Shown piece after piece: positions 24,606 through 30,123 of a DNA stretch of 30,123 nucleotides. Numbering within the stretch: position 1 is the first letter of the stretch; every line of letters starts with the position of its first letter. The stretch lies in NCBI GenBank assembly GCA_028873155.1, contig JAGWML010000004.1, positions 1-30,123 on the forward strand. The letters are read 5' to 3'. The notes beneath the pieces were generated by a model, which searched no databases, was not told the DNA's origin, and saw only the letters and a list, made by a program, of their open reading frames with translations. A program made the position numbers and the translations under genes. This stretch comes from Acidobacteriota bacterium. Lineage in GTDB: Bacteria; Acidobacteriota; Terriglobia; Terriglobales; Acidobacteriaceae.

Positions 24606-24921
24606 GACAATTCTGAGGGAGAAAGAAGTATGGGGCTGATTCGTCGGCAGTTTCAGCCGGATCGGAGTCTCTTCTGATAGAGCAATGCGCTCATTGAGCA
24701 GAAATGTATCCCCACTCCGTGGAGTGGAGCATCGGGAAGCGAGGTCTGTCCCGCCGGACGACGGTCCGTTCCGACGCCGCCAAGTCGGCGCAGAGCCGAC
24801 ATGTCAGGGGGATTCGGTTCGATGCGTGCTTGCGCGACTCAGCGAAAATGCTGGCTATTGTGGAGCGAGATCCATGGGCGTCTCCGAGATGGCCCTACTG
24901 CACTGCGCGATGCTGGTGGGC
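24606..24921. other. Non-coding stretch between tetR promoter and lysR
   Basis: No convincing gene. A 15-codon frame (ATG 24630 to TGA 24677, MGLIRRQFQPDRSLF) has a good GAGGGAG box upstream and could be a leader peptide or the broken start of a lost gene. Inverted repeats include CACTCC-GT-GGAGTG (24714-24727) and GTCGGC-GCAGA-GCCGAC (24785-24801). Longer frames here lack family features. Confidence 0.4.
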
Positions 24922-25809
24922 TCATAGGGAGAAGCGGAGTGCAGCGATCAGAGCTGCCAAGGCGGCGGGTTGATTGCGGCGGCTTGGATAATAGAGAAAA
25001 TATCCGGGGAACGATGGGCACCAATCTCTGAGCACCTGAACCAGGCGTCCGTTTGCGATCATCTCGGCAATCGAAGCTTCCATCGCCGTCCCGATTCCCA
25101 CGCCATCCAGTACAGCCTGGATGACCAAATCCGGATCATCGAACGAAGCTGGCCCCTGCGGACTCACCGTGAGCTTTCTGCGCCCCTTCTCAAACTCCCA
25201 GCGGTACAGGCTATTGCTGAATTTGAAGCCGATGCAGGAGTGGTCTTTCAAGTCCTGTGGGTGGCGTGGAATCGGGTTTGATTCGAAATATCCTGCAGAG
25301 CCCACCACGGCAAGGCGCATCTCTCTGGTCACGGGGATCGCGATCATGTCTCTCTGAATGAACTCGCCGAGCTGAATTCCTGCGTCATACTCACCAGCGA
25401 TCAGATCGACAGGATCGTTTGAGGAAGTAACATCCAGAACAATCTCCGGATATTTGCGAGCGAAGTGTGCGAGCTTTGGAAGAATCACCATCTCGGTGGC
25501 CGTACGCGGAACGATGAGACGGATTCGCCCTGCGGGACGCTCGCGCTGTTTCACGGTCTCCGCGACAGCACTTCCAATCCGCTCCAGTGCTGGCGCGAGT
25601 TCCTGCAGCAGAGCGGCACCCGCCGCTGTAGCGGACACACTTCGGGTCGTTCGAGCCAGCAGTTGGACGCCCAGTCTTTTCTCGAGGTTCCGCATTGAGT
25701 GACTCAGAGCGGACTGGGATACACCCAGCTGGGCGGCGGCACGGGTGAAGCTGCGCTCATGGGCAACCGTTGCGAAAGCAGAAAGCTCCGCAAGATCATT
25801 TCTCATCAT
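24922..25809 (-). CDS. LysR-family transcriptional regulator
   Basis: A 295-residue LysR-type regulator: N-terminal winged helix-turn-helix (LSAFATVAHERSFTRAAAQLG, VSQSALSHSMRNLEKRLGVQL, LLARTTRSVSATAAG) and a C-terminal substrate-binding domain (residues about 90-290; GRIRLIVPRTATEMVILPKL, DAGIQLGEF, DPDLVIQAVLDGVGIG). The pattern is that of the common DhT/CrgA-like group of LysR proteins. It is divergent from the SDR-CMD-AKR genes and separated from the SDR start by 113 bases, the classic arrangement in which the LysR protein controls the opposite operon. ATG 25809 or the neighbouring ATG 25806 is the start; no ribosome site is clear, and a symmetrical box touches the start. Confidence 0.92.
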   Translation of the reverse strand: MMRNDLAELSAFATVAHERSFTRAAAQLGVSQSALSHSMRNLEKRLGVQLLARTTRSVSATAAGAALLQELAPALERIGSAVAETVKQRERPAGRIRLIVPRTATEMVILPKLAHFARKYPEIVLDVTSSNDPVDLIAGEYDAGIQLGEFIQRDMIAIPVTREMRLAVVGSAGYFESNPIPRHPQDLKDHSCIGFKFSNSLYRWEFEKGRRKLTVSPQGPASFDDPDLVIQAVLDGVGIGTAMEASIAEMIANGRLVQVLRDWCPSFPGYFLYYPSRRNQPAALAALIAALRFSL

Positions 25810-25811
25810 TA

Positions 25812-25826
25812 ATGAATTCTATTCAT
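25812..25826. promoter_or_regulatory. LysR-type T-N11-A palindrome
   Basis: ATGAAT-TCT-ATTCAT (25812-25826) is a perfect interrupted palindrome and fits the T-N11-A box of LysR regulators. It sits in the lysR-SDR intergenic region, three bases from the lysR start codon, so binding would repress lysR itself. Confidence 0.5.
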
Positions 25827-25922
25827 AGCCATATGCAAAACAAAAGCACTCTCATCATCAAATCCGCATCTATTCTCTTTGTAGGCGCCTCGAGAACAAG
25901 CGGCGGCAGGAGATGGAGCACT

Positions 25923-26690
25923 ATGGTCATTTCATTTGAGAATAAGGTGGCTCTTGTCACGGGTGCGGCATCGGGATTGGGTCTTGCGACGGCCAGGGCA
26001 TTCGCAGAGGCTGGCGCCGCGGTCGTGCTGGCCGATTGGAGCAAGAGCGAAGTGCAAGCGGCAGCAGAGGGGCTCGCTGATAAGGGCCATAAGACGCTCG
26101 CTGTTGCTTGTGATGTATCCGACGATGCCCAGGTCGAAGCGATGGTGAAGAAGACGGTGGCGGCGTTTGGCCGTCTTGATGCTGCGTACAACAATGCAGG
26201 CATTCAGAACGAGCTGGCCGAGACCGCCGATGTGACCCGCGAGGATTACGACCGCGTAATGGCGGTCAATCTGCGCGGCGTGTGGAGCTCGATGAAGTTC
26301 GAGTTGCAGGTGATGCGTGAGCAAGGCAGCGGCGCAATCGTCAACTGTTCCTCTCTTGGCGGCCTGGTTGGAGGCAATCAGCGCGGCACATATCACGCTG
26401 CGAAGCACGGTGTGATCGGTTTTACCAAGAGCGCGGCCCTCGAATATGCGACCCGTGGCATCCGCGTGAACGCCGTTTGCCCTGGTCTCATCCGCACTCC
26501 AATGGCCGACAAGATGGAGGCCGAAGGTCAGGGCGAGGCGCTTAGGATCATGCGTGAGACCTTTGTGCCGATGCAGCGCGAAGGCAGCCCGGAAGAGATC
26601 GCGAACGTGGTTTTGTTCCTATGCAGCGACCTCGCAAGCTACGTCACCGGCCAGTCTATCTCGGTCGATGGCGGCTATGTGATGCGGTAA
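25923..26690 (+). CDS. Short-chain dehydrogenase/reductase (SDR)
   Basis: From ATG 25923 (GGAG box four bases upstream) the protein has 255 residues, the length of classical SDRs. It shows the cofactor motif TGAASGLG (13-20), Asp38 after the second strand, which favours NAD(H), CDV at 63-65, NNAG (90-93), Ser143/144, and the catalytic Tyr157 and Lys161 in YHAAK, and the C-terminal GQSISVDGGYVMR. It oxidises or reduces a hydroxyl or keto group of an unknown substrate. The frame extends upstream to 25770, but that part overlaps lysR and is not SDR-like. It heads a unit with the CMD protein, 15 bases further on, and the aldo/keto reductase, and is divergent from lysR. Confidence 0.93.
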   Translation: MVISFENKVALVTGAASGLGLATARAFAEAGAAVVLADWSKSEVQAAAEGLADKGHKTLAVACDVSDDAQVEAMVKKTVAAFGRLDAAYNNAGIQNELAETADVTREDYDRVMAVNLRGVWSSMKFELQVMREQGSGAIVNCSSLGGLVGGNQRGTYHAAKHGVIGFTKSAALEYATRGIRVNAVCPGLIRTPMADKMEAEGQGEALRIMRETFVPMQREGSPEEIANVVLFLCSDLASYVTGQSISVDGGYVMR

Positions 26691-26705
26691 ACAAGGCCGC
26701 AAGCG

Positions 26706-27527
26706 ATGGAACGCCGCGATTTCATGATGGCGAGTGCCGCATTCCTGACGGCTTCATTGTCGGGAGACGAACGTGCTTTTGCTGAGGAGATAACCATGTC
26801 TGATTTGCACAGGACGAACGCGGCGGCAGAGTCACTGACGTATGTTGATGTCCGTTCGGTTTCACCGGCTCTGGAGTATTACACCGAAGAGTCTCTGCTC
26901 GGTGGTCTCTGGAAGAGGCCGGAGCTTTCGCCCCGTGATCGCAGTCTTGTCACTGTAGCGGCGATCATCGCGCGCATCCAGACCGTGGAGATGCCTTTCC
27001 ATTTCGTACGTGCGCTCGACAATGGAGTGAAGCCCGCGGAGCTCTCCGAGGTCATCACACATCTTGCCTTCTACGCGGGCTGGGGCAATGCGATGGCCGC
27101 AGTCGCCGTGGCGAAAAGCATCTTTCATCAGCGCGGCATCGGCAAGGATCAACTTCCGCCTGTCAAGGACAAGCCGCTGCCTCTCAATGAGGAAGTGGAG
27201 AAACAGCGAGCAATTCAAGTCGGAAACAACTTTGGTGCCGTCTCCCCAGGTCTGGTCCAAAACACCACCGATTTGCTCTTCCGAGACCTGTGGCTGCGTC
27301 CGGCTCTTGTTCCCCGCGACAGAAGCCTCGTCACGGTGAGCGCGCTGATTGCCAACGGACAGACAGCGCAGATATCGTTTCACCTGAATCGCGCAATGGA
27401 CAACGGCCTGACGCAGGCGCAGGCCGCGGAGACGCTGACGCATATTGCGTTCTACGCTGGTTGGCCTTGTGCATTTTCAGCGTTGCCCTTCGTCAAGGAT
27501 GTTTTCGAGCGCAGAACCTCCCATTAA
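26706..27527 (+). CDS. Carboxymuconolactone decarboxylase-family protein with two CMD domains
   Basis: A 273-residue protein containing two copies of the CMD (AhpD-like) helical domain: residues about 60-150 (LSPRDRSLVTVAAIIARIQTVEMPFHFVRALDNG, ITHLAFYAGW) and about 190-270 (LVPRDRSLVTVSALIANGQ, ISFHLNRAMDNG, LTHIAFYAGW). The CxxC pair of AhpD is absent, so a peroxidase role is unlikely; the family includes the gamma-carboxymuconolactone decarboxylase of aromatic breakdown. The N-terminus MERRDFMMASAAF resembles a Tat signal (twin Arg), but ATG 26796 (Met31) has a much better ribosome site, so an unexported form starting there is quite possible. It follows the SDR gene by 15 bases and precedes the aldo/keto reductase by 24. 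Confidence 0.88.
   Translation: MERRDFMMASAAFLTASLSGDERAFAEEITMSDLHRTNAAAESLTYVDVRSVSPALEYYTEESLLGGLWKRPELSPRDRSLVTVAAIIARIQTVEMPFHFVRALDNGVKPAELSEVITHLAFYAGWGNAMAAVAVAKSIFHQRGIGKDQLPPVKDKPLPLNEEVEKQRAIQVGNNFGAVSPGLVQNTTDLLFRDLWLRPALVPRDRSLVTVSALIANGQTAQISFHLNRAMDNGLTQAQAAETLTHIAFYAGWPCAFSALPFVKDVFERRTSH
26784..26798 (+). promoter_or_regulatory. Strong internal ribosome site at Met31 of the CMD gene
   Basis: GAGGAG (26784-26789) stands six bases before in-frame ATG 26796-26798. The upstream ATG 26706 has only a poor AAGG-like box. This decides between an exported long form and a cytoplasmic short form. Confidence 0.5.
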
Positions 27528-27551
27528 CTCAGCGCATAGAAGGAGAAGCAA

Positions 27552-28549
27552 ATGGAAAAGCGCCAGCTAGGACGGAGCGGCCTTGAAGTCTCGGCAATTG
27601 GTCTGGGCTGCATGCGGGCGAGCGCCGGACACGGTCCTGTGGCCGGAACGAAGCAGGAGATGATCGCGGTATTGCGGGGTGCTGTGGACCGTGGAATCAC
27701 CCTCTTTGACACAGCGCAGGTGTACGGGCCGTTTGTGAACGAGGAGCTTGTAGGGGAAGCGCTTGCTCCCGTGCGGGACCAGGTCGTGATCTCGACGAAG
27801 TTCGGATTTCAGTTCGACACATCGAGCGATCCGCACCCAACCGGTTTGAACAGCCGGCCGGAGTACATCAAGGAGACAGTGGAAGCCTCTCTGAAGCGGC
27901 TCCGTGTCGCGACAATCGACCTGCTATATCAGCATCGCGTTGACCCTGATGTGCCGATCGAGGATGTGGCAGGTGCGGTGAAGGATCTCATCAAGCAAGC
28001 AAGGTCAGGCACTTCGGCCTTTCTGAAGCTGGTGCGCAGACGATTCGTCGCGCCGACGCCGTCCATCCGGTTACCGCGCTGCAAAGCGAATATTCACTGT
28101 GGTGGAGACAGCCCGAAGAAGAGATTCTGCCGATGCTTGAGGAACTCGGAATTGGCCTTGTCTCCTTCAGTCCGTTGGGCAAGGGATACCTTGCTGGATC
28201 GGTGACCGAGCAGACACAATTCGACACCGAAGACAATCGCGGAACGTTCCCCCGCTTTAGCGTCGAGGCACGCAGGGCGAACCGCGCTCTTGTCGAAGCA
28301 ATCCAAGCTTTCGCGGCGAAGAAGCAAGCGACTGCAGCCCAGATCGCTCTTGCATGGGTGCTGGCGCAGAAGCCTTGGATCGTACCCATCCCAGGCACCA
28401 CAAAGCTGGAACGTCTCGAAGAAAACATCGGAGCGACAAGTCTGCGCTTCACGGCGGAGGAGGTTCGCGAGCTTGACGATATTCTGGCCGCAAATCCCGT
28501 CATTGGTGACCGATATCCGGCAGAAGTGCAGCGTATGACGAACCGGTGA
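27552..28549 (+). pseudogene. Aldo/keto reductase with a one-base frameshift
   Basis: The first frame (27552-28205) has the aldo/keto reductase N-terminal half: MEKRQLGRSGLEVSAIGLG and the catalytic residues Asp53, Tyr58 (FDTAQVYG), Lys83 (STKFGF) and His128 (YQHRVD). Near 27999 it goes out of phase. The other frame then reads KVRHFGLSEAGAQTIRRA, LQSEYSLWWRQPEEEILP, the SFSPLGKGYLAG strand and the NAD(P)-binding tail IPGTTKLERLEENI to the stop at 28549. Adding one G in the CAAGCAAGG stretch (CAAGGCAAGG) restores a 332-residue protein of normal family length, so either a single-base deletion or a sequencing error is the cause. The intact enzyme would reduce carbonyl compounds with NADPH. It is the last gene of the SDR-CMD unit, with GAAGGAGAAG as ribosome site. 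Confidence 0.88.
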
Positions 28550-28567
28550 CGCAGTCTTGAAATAGCC

Positions 28568-28702
28568 TTCGAACTCCGCGACGGCTCCGACGATGATGAT
28601 GGCCCGGCCCAGAGGGCCACCTGCTTCGCTCTGCTCGCGGAACGAGATGAACTCGATCTTGAGGTGATTCAGCTCATCGAGCACCTGCAGGAAGAGCGTC
28701 AC
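28568..28702 (-). pseudogene. Remnant of a serine recombinase (resolvase/invertase family)
   Basis: On the minus strand 45 codons read LFLQVLDELNHLKIEFISFRE, then GGPLGRAIIIVGAVAEFE. This is the characteristic middle of the resolvase catalytic domain, where family members read roughly L-x-x-L-x-x-x-G-(I/V)-x-F-x-S, then T-P-x-G-R and A-x-(I/L)-A-E-x-E. The catalytic serine start and the DNA-binding C-terminus are both missing; the similarity ends 18 bases from the aldo/keto reductase stop codon. The frame continues into the antisense of the reductase without meaning. It is the clearest sign of a past mobile element in the window and lies about 160 bases from the 3' end of tRNA-Leu. Confidence 0.7.
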
Positions 28703-28781
28703 CTGGACCTTCGCCCATACTCCCGTGACTCGCTGTTGGCTCTTCCTGGAAATCTTTGTTCACCAGATTGAATCCGGAGCA

Positions 28782-28804
28782 AAGTATCACCATAAGTATC
28801 ACCA
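28782..28804. repeat. Short tandem repeat AAGTATCACCA
   Basis: AAGTATCACCA occurs twice (28782-28792 and 28794-28804), one base apart, between the recombinase remnant and tRNA-Leu. It could be part of an old recombination or end site; two copies alone prove nothing. Confidence 0.5.
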
Positions 28805-28861
28805 GAGCTCGGGGCGGAATCACTGGGAATGAAGTGTATCGTCTAAGTTATTGTTTTTTGG

Positions 28862-28946
28862 TGCCGGGAGGGGGGGTCGAACCCCCATGACCGCAAGGGT
28901 CGGCGGATTTTGAGTCCGCTGCGTCTGCCAGTTCCGCCATCCCGGC
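28862..28946 (-). tRNA. tRNA-Leu, anticodon CAA
   Basis: An 85-base class II tRNA on the minus strand, followed by an encoded CCA (28859-28861). The acceptor arms GCCGGGA and TCCCGGC pair perfectly. The anticodon stem GCGGA/TCCGC encloses the loop CTCAAAA, giving anticodon CAA, which reads the Leu codon UUG. A long variable arm and the T arm GGGGG-TTCGACC-CCCCC complete the structure. Its 3' side faces the recombinase remnant, the usual geometry of an integration site. Confidence 0.95.
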
Positions 28947-29047
28947 GCAAGAGAAGGGCGACTCACCTAGTGTAATCGACCGCAGCGCATCCGGGGATGG
29001 AATTGCTCCCGCATCGCAATCCCGGCGATGCATTTGCGTCGAGCGAC

Positions 29048-29087
29048 AAAAAGACCTGCAACGCGCATGCGCTGCAGGCCCTTTTTG
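29048..29087 (-). terminator. Bidirectional terminator after the second GH3 gene
   Basis: CCTGCA (29055-29060) pairs with TGCAGG (29073-29078), with a GC-rich self-complementary loop. The hairpin is flanked by AAAAAG on the left and CTTTTT on the right, so it can act on both strands. On the minus strand it starts 23 bases after the GH3 stop and ends in TCTTTTTGT. Confidence 0.75.
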
Positions 29088-29100
29088 TTCCGGCGGTTTC

Positions 29101-30123
29101 TTACTCCGGCAAGGTCACCGTTCCGCTCACGCTGAAGGTGCCACTCACCGCCGGTGCCGATGTGTTCGGCTGGCCGCCACCCACCGACACAGTGTATTGG
29201 CCCTCGGCAATGACTGGATCGCCCTTCTCCGTCACCATGCTCAGATCGCGCGGCTTCAGGTAGAAGCTCACCTTCTTCGATGCGCCCGCATCCAGGTGGA
29301 CGCGCTCGAAGGCCCGCAGTGCGCGCAGCGGAGCGCCCGCGACACTGGGGAAGCTGAGGTAGAGCTGCGCCACTTCATCGCCGGCGCGATCGCCTGTGTT
29401 CGTCACCGTCACCTCTGCCGTTGCCGCATCGCCCGCATGAATTGGGGCCGTGGGCAGCGTGAGGCCGCTATAGGCGAATTTGGTGTAGCTCAGGCCGTAG
29501 CCGAAGGGATAAAGCGGCGTGCCGGTGAAGTACCGATACGTGCGGTTCTTCATCGAGTAGTCTTCAAACGGCGGAAGCTGGCTGACATCCTTGTAGAACG
29601 TGACCGGCAGACGACCCGCGGGGTTGTTCCAACCGGATAGCGTCTGCGCGACGGCCATGCCGCCTTCTTCGCCCGGATACCACGCGTCCACAATCGCGTT
29701 GGCGTGGTCGTTGGCCCAGTTCACGCCGAGCGCACTGCCGTTGGTCAGCACCACCACGAGCGGCTTGCCCGTTGCAGCCAGCGCCTCGAGCAGGTCCTCT
29801 TCCGGCTTGGGCAGATCGATGCTGGTACGGTCGCCGCCCAGGAATCCAGGCTGCTTCACCTGCATCTCTTCGCCCTCCAACTCGCTGGTGATGCCGACAA
29901 CCGCAACGACAACGTCGGCGTTCTTCGCCGCTTCAATCGCTTCGGGCTGCGGCGCCAGGTCCACCTTGGACCAGACCAACCGCGCGCTCGTCGTCTGGGA
30001 ATCAGGCTGCGCGTAGTCCACGGTGAGGGGATAAGCCTTGCCCTTTTCCATATGCACCAGGCCGAGTTTCGTCGCAACTTCGTCGCCGCGGAACTCCATG
30101 GTCACGGGCTTGCCGTCCAGTGA
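29101..30123 (-). CDS. Glycoside hydrolase family 3, C-terminal part (runs off right edge)
   Basis: The frame enters from the right edge and gives about 340 C-terminal residues. The first 25-35 look like the end of a PA14 sugar-binding insert (EKGKAYPLTVDYAQ). Then comes the GH3 C-domain: VVAVVGITSELEGEEM with the acid/base Glu (in the LEGEE motif), GGDRTSIDLPKPEEDLL, VVVLTNGSALGVNWA, DAWYPGEEGGMAVAQTLSG and NPAGRLPVTFY. RYFTGTPLYPFGYGLSYT leads into a fibronectin type III-like domain (VTVTNTGDRAGDEVAQLYLS, RALRAFERVHLDAG). This architecture is that of exported beta-glucosidases or beta-xylosidases. It is a different gene from the GH3 fragment at the left edge unless the window is circular. 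The stop is TAA at 29101. Confidence 0.92.
   Translation of the reverse strand, partial: SLDGKPVTMEFRGDEVATKLGLVHMEKGKAYPLTVDYAQPDSQTTSARLVWSKVDLAPQPEAIEAAKNADVVVAVVGITSELEGEEMQVKQPGFLGGDRTSIDLPKPEEDLLEALAATGKPLVVVLTNGSALGVNWANDHANAIVDAWYPGEEGGMAVAQTLSGWNNPAGRLPVTFYKDVSQLPPFEDYSMKNRTYRYFTGTPLYPFGYGLSYTKFAYSGLTLPTAPIHAGDAATAEVTVTNTGDRAGDEVAQLYLSFPSVAGAPLRALRAFERVHLDAGASKKVSFYLKPRDLSMVTEKGDPVIAEGQYTVSVGGGQPNTSAPAVSGTFSVSGTVTLPE

Noticed and set aside
24685..24927. An 80-codon plus-strand frame in the gap before lysR
   Set aside because: No family features, no ribosome site, and composition like random GC-rich translation.
28094..28702. A 202-codon minus-strand gene
   Set aside because: Only its first 45 codons resemble a recombinase; the rest is antisense to the aldo/keto reductase, so only the remnant is annotated.
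1..30123. The GH3 fragments at both edges being one gene on a small circular molecule
   Set aside because: The two pieces do not overlap and would leave the middle of the protein missing; gyrB, rplU, rpmA, efp and serA mark this as chromosomal.

Overview
The window looks like chromosomal DNA from an acidobacterium of the Terriglobia type (the group of Terriglobus, Edaphobacter and Granulicella). This is inferred, not proven. The clues are the fairly high G+C content, the density of secreted glycoside hydrolases (two partial GH3, one GH2, one DUF1080), FecR-domain and CarboxypepD_reg-domain secreted proteins of a kind frequent in that group, a tiny exported peptide ending in a Pro/Cys-rich tail, and small operons of housekeeping genes mixed with sugar-degrading genes.

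Layout, left to right. 1-4358: N-terminal part of a GH3 glycosidase (-), a DMT-type membrane transporter (-), elongation factor P (+), a DinB-fold protein (+) and a secreted CarboxypepD_reg protein (+). 4369-7520: a serine-biosynthesis operon on the minus strand, with a promoter, a class V aminotransferase and a D-3-phosphoglycerate dehydrogenase that carries an in-frame N-terminal XRE-type helix-turn-helix, closed by a strong terminator. 7647-9509: a FecR-domain, glycine-rich exported protein (-) and a GatB/YqeY protein (+). 9648-12381: a lower-G+C pair, an ABC1/UbiB-type atypical kinase followed by a CrtI-like FAD desaturase. 12403-15934: a DUF4382-like lipoprotein (-), then DUF1080 and dapA (- strand, dapA first). 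16041-16902: rplU-rpmA with promoter, long leader and terminator. 16950-18149: a seven-helix membrane protein and a small exported peptide (both -). 18505-21084: gyrB. 21225-24605: a tetR-GH2 beta-galactosidase operon (-) with overlapping ATGA junction. 24922-28549: a lysR gene divergent from an SDR, a double carboxymuconolactone-decarboxylase protein and a frameshifted aldo/keto reductase. 28568-28946: a remnant of a serine recombinase next to tRNA-Leu(CAA). 29048-30123: terminator and C-terminal part of a second GH3 gene (-).

How the parts fit. Serine synthesis (PGDH plus a class V transaminase that probably acts on phosphohydroxypyruvate) seems to be one transcription unit with two CGGCCG palindromes just after the predicted start of transcription; the HTH domain carried by the dehydrogenase makes self-control an attractive but unproven idea. 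The GH2 gene is probably controlled by the TetR protein encoded just before it. The lysR/SDR/CMD/AKR block beside a tRNA gene and a recombinase scar looks like an acquired metabolic module whose last gene is now broken, or carries one sequencing error.

The items most worth a second look are the HTH-SerA fusion with its own internal ribosome binding site, the EF-P with Asn at the tip of the loop normally holding modified Lys or Arg, the ABC1 kinase-desaturase pair, and the recombinase remnant at tRNA-Leu. I did not find a clearly new multi-gene defence or mobile system.
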